Source: AP-15 sp963732095 (lineage in GTDB: Bacteria > Pseudomonadota > Alphaproteobacteria > ATCC43930 > CGMCC-115725). Taken from it: a stretch of 64,000 nucleotides of DNA. Positions 1 to 8,673 of the stretch are shown piece by piece (the stretch's first letter is position 1; the number at the start of each line of letters is the position of its first letter). The position numbers were made by a program, and so were the translations under genes. Where the stretch lies: NCBI GenBank assembly GCA_963732095.1, contig CAVSZA010000031.1, forward strand, positions 62,001 through 126,000, read 5' to 3'. The notes below the pieces were generated by a model. The model had not been told where the DNA came from and did no database searches. It was given only the letters and a program-made list of their open reading frames with translations.

Positions 1-286
1 TGGTCGTGACCATGGCCAAAGCCGGCAACAGCATGGTCGGCTCCAGCTCGATCATGTCCCGGCCCGTCCGGGCCAGCGAGCCCGGCGGGTTGTCGCCCTG
101 GCGAATTCCGGCGCCATCGGCGAAGAAAATCATATCGAGCTTGCCGCGCTCGGCGGTCTGTGCGCTGCGTACGTAGTGCTCGACCTGCAGCGTACCGTCG
201 GCCGGAACGTCCGGGTGGCGCCAGGCGGCCGGGTGGTACCCATGGCCGCGGATCGACATTCCGATCCGCATCTTGCGCTGGTTCAT
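1..286 (-). CDS. LLM-class flavin-dependent monooxygenase, N-terminal part
   Basis: The reading frame begins at the ATG at 286 and runs off the left edge of the window, so only about 95 residues are seen. They read MNQRKMRIGMSIRGHGYHP and continue into a segment with FFADGAGIRQ, typical of the N-terminal strand of bacterial luciferase-like monooxygenases of the NtaA/SnaA/DszA type. Such enzymes use FMNH2 from a separate reductase and O2 to oxidise chelators, sulfones or similar compounds. A GGAAC stretch precedes the ATG. It is transcribed away from the rightward peroxidase-related and monooxygenase genes that follow, and a second member of the same family lies at 1115. The substrate cannot be told from sequence. 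Confidence 0.8.
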   Translation of the reverse strand, partial: MNQRKMRIGMSIRGHGYHPAAWRHPDVPADGTLQVEHYVRSAQTAERGKLDMIFFADGAGIRQGDNPPGSLARTGRDMIELEPTMLLPALAMVTT

Positions 287-531
287 GGCGGTTCCTTTTG
301 CGGTTCGATTTGAAGCATGCGGCCTTGCGGCGTGCGATACTTTAAACGATCCGGGCGGGGATGCGGCGACCTCGCCTTGCTCAGCGCTGGCGGTCAAACA
401 CCGAGGGCTCGATCTGCCCGCAGCGGAGACAGCTCGGCGCCGATTTGTTTCGCCGCGGCTGTGGCAGCAGCGTCCCGACCGGGCGCATCATTGTGCCAAT
501 TTGCGACACGCAACCAAAGGACCCCAAAGTC

Positions 532-1107
532 GTGACTGACGCGCTTCCCATCAGCCGCTTCCTCGTCCCGGATCTCGCCAACATGCCGGAGGACATCCGA
601 AACCGCATCCTCGCCGTGCAGGAGAAGTCGGGATTTATCCCAAACGTCTTTCTCGTGCTCGCCCACCGGCCAGACGAGTTCCGGGCCTTTTTTGCCTATC
701 ACGACGCGGTGATGGAGAGGCCGGGGAACCTGACCAAGGCCGAGCGCGAGATGATCGTCGTCGCGACCTCAAGCTCAAACCAGTGCCAATATTGCGTTGT
801 CGCCCACGGGGCGATCCTACGGATCCGGGCTAAGAACCCTCTGATCTCTGACCAGGTGGCAATCAACTACCGAAAGGCCGACATCACGGAACGCCAAAAG
901 GCGATGCTCGATTTCGCGCTCAAGGTCTCCCGCTCGGCCGAGACCGTGGGCGAAGCGGATTTCGATGTGCTGAAGTCGCATGGCTTCGACGAAGAGGACA
1001 TCTGGGACATCGCCGCGATCGCCGCCTTCTTCGGGCTGTCGAACCGCATGGCGAATGTGACTGCGATGCGCCCGAACGCTGAATTCTACGCCATGGGCCG
1101 GAGCTGA
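532..1107 (+). CDS. Peroxidase-related protein of the AhpD/carboxymuconolactone decarboxylase family
   Basis: A 191-residue protein is obtained from the GTG at 532, which has AAAGGA about ten bases upstream; the frame stays open further upstream but that part does not look like the family. The protein carries the AhpD core with a CQYC redox pair preceded by the helix SSSNQ and followed by VVAHG, plus the C-terminal segment typical of uncharacterised peroxidase-related enzymes. The CxxC pair is the likely active site for thiol-dependent peroxide reduction. It sits 7 bases before the monooxygenase gene at 1115, so the two are probably co-transcribed, and the protein may protect against peroxide leaking from the flavin enzyme (inference). 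Confidence 0.82.
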   Translation: MTDALPISRFLVPDLANMPEDIRNRILAVQEKSGFIPNVFLVLAHRPDEFRAFFAYHDAVMERPGNLTKAEREMIVVATSSSNQCQYCVVAHGAILRIRAKNPLISDQVAINYRKADITERQKAMLDFALKVSRSAETVGEADFDVLKSHGFDEEDIWDIAAIAAFFGLSNRMANVTAMRPNAEFYAMGRS

Positions 1108-1114
1108 GACGGGC

Positions 1115-2497
1115 ATGACAGATGCCAAACGCAAAATGCATCTTGCCATTCAGGCGGCGGCCCCGGGACATCCCGCGGGATGGCGTGTACCCGGCGGCGA
1201 GCGGCAGGCCGGTGATGACGTCGCCCATTATCAAAACGTGGCACGCCTTTGTGAAAGCGCTCTGCTCGACGCCCTGTTTCTGGCCGACTCGCCGTCCTTT
1301 ACGGATGACGGCCGGTCTCCGACGCGCTCGCTCGATCCTGTCGTCCTGATTACCGCGTGCGCCCTCGTTACCGAGCACCTGGGGCTCGTCCTCACCGCTT
1401 CGACCACGTTCAGCCAGCCGTACAATCTTGCGCGATCCATTCTGACGCTGGACCAGGTCAGCAAAGGGCGCGTGGGTTGGAACATCGTGACGACCTCAGA
1501 TGCCGTGGCGGGCTTGAATTTCGGCATGACGGAAATGCCGTCAAGCGATCTGCGCTACGAGATGGCGGCAGACTTTACCGCGGCCGTTCGCGCCTTGTGG
1601 GATAGCTGGGACGACGGCGCCCTGGTCGGCGACGTCGACACCGGCGTGTGGGCCGACATCAGCCGCATCCATGCCGTGAACTATGCCGGCCCTCACTACA
1701 CCACCGCCGGGCCGATGCAGGTGTGGCGGTCTCCGCAAGGGCAGCCGGTCCTGGTGCAGGCTGGCAGTTCCCCTCAGGGACGCGACTTTGCGGCGCGCGT
1801 TGCCGACATCGTATTCTCGATACAGACAAGATTTGAAGACGCGGTCGCTTACTACGCGGACATCAAAAATCGTGCGCGCCAGTATGGGCGCGATCCCCGG
1901 CATCTCGCCATTCTGCCGGGTCTGTCATTGGTTATAGGCAGCACGGAAGCCGAAGCCTTTGCCCGCCTCAGCGCGCTCGACGAACTCGCGACCGGCCGCT
2001 CCAGCATCGAAGCGTTCGCTGCACGGCTCGGTGTCGATCCCGCGGACCTCGATCCCGACAAGCCGTTCCCGGAACGTCTCTTGGCGAAATTGGAAGGCGC
2101 TCAGTTTAAGCAACGCTCTGCTGGCGTATCATCCGGACACAGGGCAGCGCGATACCGTCTGCTGCAGGACCGATCCGTCACCGTTCGTCAGATTATCGCC
2201 CGAGGCGGCGGCGGACATTATCGGTTCGTCGGCACACCGGAGCAGATCGTCGACTTTATGGAGAAGTGGGTCGACGATGGTGCCGCCGACGGCTTCAATC
2301 TGTTTATGGATGTTTATCCCGAGGGTCTTGCGGCCTTCGCGGATCAGGTGATCCCGCTTCTCCAGAAGCGTGGGCGTTTCCGTCGAAGCTACGGAGAAAA
2401 AACTCTCCGGCAACGGTTCGGGTTTCCGCGCCCGGAAAGGGTAATTTCCGCCGGTGCGCGATCCGTTGCTTCCCTTTTGCAGAAACAGCCCGAGTGA
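1115..2497 (+). CDS. LLM-class flavin-dependent oxidoreductase, NtaA/SnaA/DszA type
   Basis: This complete 460-residue protein has the length and sequence of the nitrilotriacetate/pristinamycin/dibenzothiophene-sulfone monooxygenase family. Seen are the N-terminal strand with FLADSPSF, the central LDQVSKGRVGWNIVT segment, the ARVADIVFS region and the C-terminal FVGTPEQIVDFME motif of TIM-barrel FMN-dependent enzymes. The ATG follows the upstream stop codon by 7 bases. Known members take reduced flavin from a partner reductase; no reductase gene is visible in the window. The substrate is unknown, probably a sulfur- or nitrogen-containing organic compound. Confidence 0.9.
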   Translation: MTDAKRKMHLAIQAAAPGHPAGWRVPGGERQAGDDVAHYQNVARLCESALLDALFLADSPSFTDDGRSPTRSLDPVVLITACALVTEHLGLVLTASTTFSQPYNLARSILTLDQVSKGRVGWNIVTTSDAVAGLNFGMTEMPSSDLRYEMAADFTAAVRALWDSWDDGALVGDVDTGVWADISRIHAVNYAGPHYTTAGPMQVWRSPQGQPVLVQAGSSPQGRDFAARVADIVFSIQTRFEDAVAYYADIKNRARQYGRDPRHLAILPGLSLVIGSTEAEAFARLSALDELATGRSSIEAFAARLGVDPADLDPDKPFPERLLAKLEGAQFKQRSAGVSSGHRAARYRLLQDRSVTVRQIIARGGGGHYRFVGTPEQIVDFMEKWVDDGAADGFNLFMDVYPEGLAAFADQVIPLLQKRGRFRRSYGEKTLRQRFGFPRPERVISAGARSVASLLQKQPE

Positions 2498-2764
2498 GGG
2501 CTACAAATTTGGCGCTACCGTTGACGGTTTGTATGCATCGATCATGACCCGAGCCCTTGTCCAGATTTAGGGTCTGCGAGGCTCCTCACCCGGCTCGGCT
2601 AACGACAGCTTCGGGGCATGAAGACCAGTCTACGCTACGCCGGTTGACCGGCCGGTCTTTGATCAGAAAGCGACCGTGGCCGGAAGGCGCCGCAACGGAG
2701 GAGACGCGCCGATAGCAGTCCCTGCGATCCCCAGAAGATCGGTATGTCGAACAGATCGTCGCGG

Positions 2765-3148
2765 TCAGCTGTCGAGATTGGCGTCGGGCGGCAGGTGGAC
2801 GAACAACACGCGGGTGGGACCGCCGATCGTGCGGGTGCGATGGCCGCGGCTGCCGACATCGTCCGCGAGGAACACCTCGCCGCTGCTGCACCGGTGCTTC
2901 TTGCCGTCGCTGGTTTCGACCTCGAGAGTGCCGGAAAGCACGAAGAGAAGCTGGCGACGGGAGGCCGGGTGCCAGTCCTGATAGAGACCGTCGGGCATAT
3001 CCGTGACCATCGTGCTTTGCGCCGGCAGGACCGCGGAGCGGTGGACGGTATTGCCGAAAGCATCGGTCGCCGCATTGTTGATCGGGATATCGATCTCGAT
3101 AAATTGCGACCCGCCGTCTGACGCAGAAGCAAAGCGAACGATTTTCAT
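2765..3148 (-). CDS. Cupin-domain protein
   Basis: This 127-residue single-domain protein starts at the ATG at 3148, with GGGAGAG upstream. The middle has the double-stranded beta-helix pattern QLLFVLSGTLEVETSDG followed by GEVFLADD and a histidine about ten residues on, which match the two cupin motifs. Single cupins of this kind bind a metal and act in small-molecule catabolism or sensing; no specific reaction can be assigned. It is convergent with the monooxygenase gene to its left and divergent from the AtuA-like genes to its right, sharing a 160-bp intergenic region with them. The 267 bases between 2498 and 2764 hold no recognisable gene. Confidence 0.78.
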   Translation of the reverse strand: MKIVRFASASDGGSQFIEIDIPINNAATDAFGNTVHRSAVLPAQSTMVTDMPDGLYQDWHPASRRQLLFVLSGTLEVETSDGKKHRCSSGEVFLADDVGSRGHRTRTIGGPTRVLFVHLPPDANLDS

Positions 3149-3310
3149 AAGGACTCTCCCGAAGTGGCGCGCGGTTCGGCGCTGGCATAGCCGAGGGCAG
3201 CTTATAGGGCCGTTTTGCGCGCGGCGTCAGGGGCCGAGCCTTGACGATGCTTGCCTCAGGCCCGGGTATTGGCGACGCTCGCTTAGGTGCGGTTCGAGAA
3301 GGCAGCGGGG

Positions 3311-4663
3311 ATGATCAAGGGAGAGACAGTGCGGATAGGCTGCGGCGCCGGCACTTCGGACGACCGGCTCGAACCGGCGCTCGAATTGGCCGAAAAGGGC
3401 GAGATCGATTATCTCGTCTTCGAGTGCCTAGCCGAGCGCACGATCGCCCGCGAGAACCTGGCCCGCAGCCGCGATCCTGAACTCGGTTACGCGCCGAGCC
3501 TGCACGAGCGGATGCCGCTGGTGCTGCCGGCCTGTGTCGAGCGCAATATTCGGATCATCAGCAATATGGGTGCGGCCAACCCCGCCGCCGGCGCGCGCGC
3601 GGTGCGCCGGCACGCCCGCGAGCTTGGCCTGCGTGACATCGCCTGCGCGGTGGTGGTCGGCGATGATGTCGGCGAGGTGATCAAGCGCATGCCCGAACTG
3701 CCGCTGATGGAAACCGGTGAACCGCTCGAGACATTGCTGCCGCGGATGGTCTCGGCGAATGCCTATCTCGGCGCCGACACGGTGAAGGCGGCGCTCGACA
3801 CCGGCGCCGATGTTGTGCTGACCGGCAGGGTCGCCGACCCGTCGCTGTTCCTCGGCACCGTGATGCACCATTTCGACTGGGATTATGAGGACTGGCCGCG
3901 TCTGGCCGCCGGGACCGTCGCCGGACACCTGCTTGAGTGCTCAGGTTCCGTCACCGGCGGCTGTTTTGCCTGGCCGGGTAAGAAGGAGGTCGAGGGTCTG
4001 GCGCGGCTCGGCTTCCCGCTGGCCGATGTCGGTGCCAACGGCTCGGTCCATATTGGGAAGCCGACTGGGTCTGGCGGCCGGGTCGACGTGATGACCTGTA
4101 CCGAACAGCTGATCTATGAGATGCACGACCCGGCAAATTACATCACGCCGGACTGCGTCCTCGACATCACCGATGTCACACTGCATCAGGCTGGCGAGGA
4201 CCGCGTTCGTGTCGAGGGTATGCGCGCGAAGCCGCGCACCGCGACGTACAAGGTCACCGTCGGCTATTTCGACGGCTGGATCGGCGAAGGCGAAGTATCC
4301 TATGCCGGTCCGGATGCCGTCGCGCGAGCCAGTCTGGGCGGCGAGATCGTACGCGAGCGCCTCAAGCTGCGCGGCTTTACCTATGACGATTTTCGCGTCG
4401 ATCTGATCGGTATGTCGAGCCTGCATGGCGCGCCGGAGGTGCGCCCGGTGCCATATGAAGTCCGTCTAAGGGTCGCCGGTCGGGCGCAGGATCGCAAAGC
4501 GGCGCATGCGGTCGGTTTCGAGGTGCGGACGCTGCATGTCAATGGCCCGGGCAGCGCCGGCGGCGGCATGGACCCCAAGGTACGGCAAGTTCTGGCGGTG
4601 AAGTCGGTGCTGTTGCCGCGGCGTTACATCAACCCGCAGATCCTGATGGAGGGCGAGGTATGA
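3311..4663 (+). CDS. AtuA-family (DUF1446) acyclic terpene utilisation-like protein
   Basis: The 450-residue product reads VRIGCGAG, then DRLEPALELAEKGEIDYLVF and ECLAERTIARENL, the signature N-terminus of the AtuA/DUF1446 family. That family is known from the citronellol/geraniol (acyclic terpene) cluster of Pseudomonas, but its chemistry is not established. I chose ATG 3311 (AAGG nine bases upstream); GTG 3329, with AAGGGAGAG in front, is an equally good start, and GTG 3287 would lengthen the protein. The stop overlaps the next ATG (ATGA at 4660), so it is translationally coupled to the small AtuA-related gene, the usual pairing for this family. Confidence 0.87.
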   Translation: MIKGETVRIGCGAGTSDDRLEPALELAEKGEIDYLVFECLAERTIARENLARSRDPELGYAPSLHERMPLVLPACVERNIRIISNMGAANPAAGARAVRRHARELGLRDIACAVVVGDDVGEVIKRMPELPLMETGEPLETLLPRMVSANAYLGADTVKAALDTGADVVLTGRVADPSLFLGTVMHHFDWDYEDWPRLAAGTVAGHLLECSGSVTGGCFAWPGKKEVEGLARLGFPLADVGANGSVHIGKPTGSGGRVDVMTCTEQLIYEMHDPANYITPDCVLDITDVTLHQAGEDRVRVEGMRAKPRTATYKVTVGYFDGWIGEGEVSYAGPDAVARASLGGEIVRERLKLRGFTYDDFRVDLIGMSSLHGAPEVRPVPYEVRLRVAGRAQDRKAAHAVGFEVRTLHVNGPGSAGGGMDPKVRQVLAVKSVLLPRRYINPQILMEGEV

Positions 4664-4992
4664 GCCCCGCGCGACCGATGAAGGTCTATGACCTCGCCCA
4701 TTGCCGGGCCGGTGACAAGGGCAACACGTCGAACATCTCGGTGATCGCCTATGACGATCGGCATTATCCATTGCTACGCGAGCAGCTGACGCCGGAGCGG
4801 GTGACACGGGCGTTTGCCCATATCGCGAAAGGACCGGTGACCCGTTACGAATTACCGAAGCTGCGCGCCTTCAACTTCGTCATCGAGAATGCGCTCGGCG
4901 GTGGCGTGACGATCTCGTTGAACCAGGATGTGCACGGCAAGAGCCTCAGCACGGTCATGCTCGAGATCGAGCTTCCAGGTGCCGTTGATTGA
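4660..4992 (+). CDS. AtuA-related small protein
   Basis: This 110-residue protein begins in the ATGA overlap with the preceding AtuA gene. It contains HCRAGDKGNTSNISVIAYD and then RYELPKLRAFNFV and GGGVTISLNQDVHGKSLS, the conserved elements of the small domain that is either fused to AtuA or encoded just after it. Translational coupling and this pairing suggest the two products act together. No catalytic role is known. About 96 bp separate it from the dehalogenase gene downstream, which is probably in the same transcript. Confidence 0.83.
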   Translation: MSPARPMKVYDLAHCRAGDKGNTSNISVIAYDDRHYPLLREQLTPERVTRAFAHIAKGPVTRYELPKLRAFNFVIENALGGGVTISLNQDVHGKSLSTVMLEIELPGAVD

Positions 4993-5088
4993 GTTTCCAC
5001 AAGGAACAGCGGTGAGATCCGCACTTCCAGCAAAATTCTGCGCGGTGCCGGCGATCGCGGCGCTGTCTGCAACGACGAGGGACTATCG

Positions 5089-5967
5089 ATGGAAATTATG
5101 CCGGGTTTCACGCTCACCGACATCGAGACGAGCGGTGCGCGCATCCGCCTGCGTCATGGCGGCAGCGGACCGCCCCTGCTTCTCCTGCACGGCAACCCGC
5201 TGACCCATGTCGCCTGGCACAAAGTGGCGCCGCGGCTGGCCGAGCGGTTTCATGTCGTGGCAGCCGATCTGCGCGGCTATGGCGACAGTTCGGCGCCTCC
5301 GGAGGAACCGAACAGCGAGAACTACTCGTTCCGCGCGATGGCGCAGGATCAGGTCGAGGTGATGCAGGCGCTCGGCTACGACCGGTTTTTTGTTGCCGGC
5401 CATGACCGCGGCGGACGCACGACCCACCGCATGTGCCTCGACCACCCGGAGAAGGTGCTCAAAGCAGCCATCATCGACATCGTGCCGACGCTCGACATGT
5501 GGGCGGCGATGAACAAGGAAGCCGCGATCGGCGGCTGGCATTGGCCATTTATGGCTCAGCCCTCCGATTTCCCCGAGACCTTCCTCAGCGCTGTCGATCC
5601 CGATTGGTTCATGCGCAAGAAGCTTCTGAAGCTGACCGCCGACCTGAACCATATCCCGCCCGAGATCTGGAACGAGTACGTCCGCTGCTTCAACGAAAAG
5701 ACGATCCGCGGCTCGTGTGGCGACTATCGCGCCGCCGCGGGGATCGACTGCGAACTCGATACCGCCGATCTCGGCCGCAAGCTGAACATGCCGATCCTGG
5801 TGTTGTGGGGGCAGAGCAGCAGCGTCGGCAAACGGTTTGCCGATCCGCTCGGCCTGTGGCGCCAGCGCGCCGAGGATGTCCGCGGCGAGGCGCTACCGAG
5901 CGGCCACTATGTCAACGAGGAAGCACCGGAACAGGTGCTCGACTGGTTGCTGCGGTTCTTCACCTGA
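5089..5967 (+). CDS. Alpha/beta-hydrolase, haloacetate (fluoroacetate) dehalogenase type
   Basis: The 292-residue protein has the oxyanion-hole HGNP (34-37) and the nucleophile elbow GHDRGGR with Asp106. The full set known for fluoroacetate dehalogenases is present: Asp106 nucleophile, Arg107 and Arg110 for the carboxylate, Asp130 (IIDIVPT) and His273 (SGHYV) completing the triad, and the halide pocket His151-Trp152 and Tyr213. By family knowledge such enzymes hydrolyse haloacetates to glycolate plus halide, though relatives hydrolyse other esters or epoxides. It follows the AtuA pair and precedes a broken amidohydrolase gene by 17 bases. Activity on fluorinated substrate is inferred from residues only. 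Confidence 0.85.
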   Translation: MEIMPGFTLTDIETSGARIRLRHGGSGPPLLLLHGNPLTHVAWHKVAPRLAERFHVVAADLRGYGDSSAPPEEPNSENYSFRAMAQDQVEVMQALGYDRFFVAGHDRGGRTTHRMCLDHPEKVLKAAIIDIVPTLDMWAAMNKEAAIGGWHWPFMAQPSDFPETFLSAVDPDWFMRKKLLKLTADLNHIPPEIWNEYVRCFNEKTIRGSCGDYRAAAGIDCELDTADLGRKLNMPILVLWGQSSSVGKRFADPLGLWRQRAEDVRGEALPSGHYVNEEAPEQVLDWLLRFFT

Positions 5968-5984
5968 TCCAGAAGGGTCCGCCG

Positions 5985-6472
5985 ATGTACGATTTGGTCA
6001 TTCGAAATGCCCGTATCGCCGACGGGCTCGGCAACCCGCCGGTGGAAGGGGATCTGGCGGTCAAGGACGGCCGGGTCGCGGCGATCGGCCGCATCCGCGA
6101 CACTGCGGCAGAGACGGTCGATGCTGGAGGGCAGGTCCTGGCGCCGGGCGTCATCGACCTGCACACGCATTACGACGCGCAGCTGACCTGGGACAAGACC
6201 GCGTCGCCGTCACCCGCGTTGGGCGTAACCACGGTGGTTATCGGCAATTGCGGCTTCGGCATCGCCGACTCCCGCCAATCGCCGCGACACGGTGCTCGCC
6301 AATCTATCCGAGGTCGAGGCGATGTCGCTCGACGCTCCATGCCGGCGTCGATTGGGGCTTCGAGACATTCGGCGAATATCTCGCATTGCTGCGGCGCAAG
6401 TCGCAGATACCCCGGCCGATCGCCTGCTTGAAGCCGAGAGGCAGGCGCTCGACACCTCGTGACTCAAGATGA
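5985..6472 (+). pseudogene. D-aminoacylase-type amidohydrolase, N-terminal fragment with frameshifts
   Basis: From the ATG at 5985 the frame reads MYDLVIRNARIADGLG and then GVIDLHTHYDAQLTWD, the start and the metal-binding HTH motif of N-acyl-D-amino-acid deacylases. The family sequence continues in other frames: the RDTVLANLSEVEAM stretch and then LHAGVDWGFETFGEYLALL near 6340-6390, so at least two small indels are present. Similarity stops near 6400-6472, where an inverted ArdC fragment begins. An intact enzyme of this family has roughly 480-560 residues, so about 70 percent is missing. The product is not functional. Confidence 0.75.
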
Positions 6473-6670
6473 GAATATTGATGCCGCTGTATTGACGGCC
6501 GGTCGCCGCGTTCTTCGGTAAGCCGAGCGCGGCGTTGAGCCGGAGCTGCCCCAGGGCTGGACCCAGGGCACGCATCCGGCTTCGAGCTCGGCGATGATCT
6601 TGTCGGTGATCTCCTGGTAGAGGGTCGGCTTGTCCGCAAACCTCTTGCGGGTGGTGGGTACTGTCGCCAT
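6473..6670 (-). pseudogene. ArdC-like antirestriction protein, N-terminal fragment
   Basis: On the minus strand from the ATG at 6670 the reading is MATVPTTRKRF, then LYQEITDKIIAELEAG and VPWVQPWG; after a frameshift near 6545 it continues as LGLPKNAATGRQYSGINILIL. This is the ArdC N-terminal (ssDNA-binding) domain found on plasmids and conjugative elements, where it protects incoming DNA from restriction. The fragment ends at 6473, exactly where the D-aminoacylase fragment ends, so the point marks a recombination junction. Only about 65 of some 300 residues remain. Confidence 0.7.
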
Positions 6671-7153
6671 GTGCGGATCTCCGCGACGGGCGGGCAAGAG
6701 CCTTTCTCTCGCCTCCCTGTCCCGTCACGAAATCCCGACGCGGCCCCTTCCCTTTTTGAGGACGCCCGTTCAATTCCCGCATGCATGTTTGCGCGAGGGA
6801 TCGTCACCGTAAGGCCGAGACCTGTCGCACGCGAGCGGGTGACAGGGCTCGGGGAGCCGAGCGACCGCGAGGCGAGTAGGCCCCGGTCGCCTCGCGATAG
6901 CGGGGCGGCGCGCCCGAAGTGAACCGGTTCATCAATCTCTCATGTCCATTGTGCTCGCGTCTCCTTATGGGAGTTCTCGAAGCCATCGCGGCCTTACTAC
7001 GGCCATCAAGCGCCTCTTGTCGGCGCCACGTCCGCAAGTGCTGCGCACTCCTCCTCCTAGTTCCGGTCGCAAGCGATGCGGCTCGCCTCCTTAGGCACCG
7101 GGGCCTTCGCCAGAAGGCCGCGACAGGCCGGTCGAAAACTGAAGGAGACGAAT
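6671..7153. other. Intergenic region without recognisable gene
   Basis: Both strands were read. Open frames here are arginine/serine-rich shadows without family motifs. The stretch may hold the promoter of the ArdC remnant (leftward) and of the small gene starting at 7154 (rightward), but I see no convincing -35/-10 pair or terminator hairpin. Confidence 0.4.
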
Positions 7154-7335
7154 ATGCGACTTGGACACTGAACGAATTGGTGCGCCTCACACGTGCCGAG
7201 CTGTTCGACCTGCACCGCGAGATCGCGGCGGCGCTGGCGGGATTGCCTGAGACCTCGACCCAGCGGCTTATCGCCCTCGACAACCTGCGTAATATTGGGT
7301 GCGCGTTGGCGCGGCCGCATTTGTCACCGTGTTAG
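7154..7335 (+). pseudogene. Small conserved-type ORF with a frameshift near its start
   Basis: An excellent ribosome site (AAGGAG) lies 7 bases before the ATG at 7154, but that frame stops after five codons. The neighbouring frame then reads TLNELVRLTRAELFDLHRE and LPETSTQRLIALDNLRNI to a stop at 7335. This is a short amphipathic helical protein of a kind I remember from alphaproteobacterial mobile regions, of unknown function. One base change near 7160-7170 would join start and body into a protein of about 60 residues. Either the gene is dead or the base is a sequencing error. Confidence 0.45.
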
Positions 7336-7466
7336 CGCGCAACTGAGCGCAGGGCTTCTGATGTTCAGGAGTTCAGCCAAACTATATGCTGCCCGACTGA
7401 TCTGCCTCGACAACGACTCGTCGCCCGGGTGCGCACTTTGCGCCTCTCTACCATGAGCACTTTAAC

Positions 7467-8028
7467 TCAATTCAAGGGATCACCAGCGACTCGGCCAAAC
7501 ATACGAAAATCATGAAACGCACCTTTGAACCAAGCCCTTTGGCGCAAGGTGCCTTCGTATTGGAACCCGGATTTTTCGAGCACACGGTCGGATGCGGAAT
7601 TGCCGTGCAGCGTCCAGGCCTCGATCCGGTTGAGGCCAAATAGCTGATGACCGCAAAGCACTACCGATCGAAGCGCCTCCGTCATCAGCCCGCGTCCCCA
7701 AGAAGTCGGATTCGAACTCATAACCAACTGTGCCGAATCTCGATTTCTTATCGAATTGATTGAAGCGTATGGCTCCGATCATCGCGCCGGTTTTACCGTC
7801 CTCGATGATCCAGGCGCATCCCTTACAACTCTCGTAGAGCTTACACATCCATCTCGCAAAACGCTCCGCTTGAGCCTTACTCGGTGCGTCCGGCCAATTC
7901 GAGAACCGGGTGACATCCGGGTTAGACAAAATCTTCTGAAATCCTACCGCGTCAGTTAGTTCTGGTGCACGCAGCCGCAGACGGCTGGTCGTCAGAACCG
8001 GGAACTTGTCAGGTTTGGTTGCGAGCAT
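7467..8028 (-). pseudogene. GNAT N-acetyltransferase (RimJ-like) with one-base insertion
   Basis: From the ATG at 8028 the protein reads LTTSRLRLRAPELTDA and continues to GTVGYEFES. The family sequence resumes in the next frame as NPTSWGRGLMTEALRSV and continues through NRIEAWTLHGNSAS and LEKSGFQYEGTLRQ to the stop at 7467. Removing one base of the run at about 7711-7716 gives the expected GYELNPTSWGRGLM with the acetyl-CoA loop GRGLM. The total length is 3n+1, consistent with one inserted base. The family acetylates N-terminal alanine or small amines. A recent mutation or a sequencing error would look the same. Confidence 0.72.
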
Positions 8029-8226
8029 CCACGAGCCCCTCAGCTCAAAAGCCTTCCCTCTTTCGTAAGGCTGTTTGATGGCCCCTCGGCGGAGCCAATG
8101 CGCCTCGTAGCCTTCTACTGCAAAGAACGCCAGCGCCAATCTGGCAGCGCCTTCGGCATGTCGATCCCGTCTTGCTTGTCCCTCAGCAGTGGTTGATCAT
8201 CCGCGATCGGAACCTCGGGAATCCGT

Positions 8227-8454
8227 ATGCCAAACTTCAAAAGATGGGCCGACCACAACCCGATGTCCGACCCCGCGGGTCACGCCGCCGTCATTGCTGA
8301 TCTGTCGTCCGACATTGGAATCTTGAGCGGCATCGTTCAGGGCGTGCTCGTCCATTCAGACTGGCTTACAGCATACGGGCTTGATGACGCCTGTTATCGC
8401 ACTGTGGCCACTGCGGTCTCCCCCAAGGCCGCATTGAGCTCACTCAGCCCCTGA
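8227..8454 (+). pseudogene. Transglutaminase-like protein, short N-terminal fragment
   Basis: The 75-codon frame reads MPNFKRWADHNPMSDPAGH, then AVIADLSSDIGILSGIVQG and LVHSDWLTAYGL, which resembles the N-terminal part of bacterial transglutaminase-like proteins that continue with a catalytic Cys-His-Asp domain. Here the similarity ends after about 60 residues and no catalytic cysteine follows. On the opposite strand, 8400-8560 shows HLEEALRIALLPNNVAQRR, a helical segment of an unidentified second gene fragment. Two truncated genes therefore meet head-on here. Confidence 0.4.
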
Positions 8455-8673
8455 TAAATTACCCGCCGTTGCGCGACATTGTTGGGCAGCAGCGCAATGC
8501 GCAGCGCCTCCTCGAGATGACGGCCGGCGACGCCGTGTTGCGATCTGGGCTCGGACCCGTTTCAAGAAGGGCCAGTCCGGCAGTCCGCGCGGCCGGCCAC
8601 CCGGCGCGAAGAGTTTAGCAAGCGAGGAGCTCGTAGAATGTAGGGACGATTCATCGGAAGCCAGGAACAGAAT

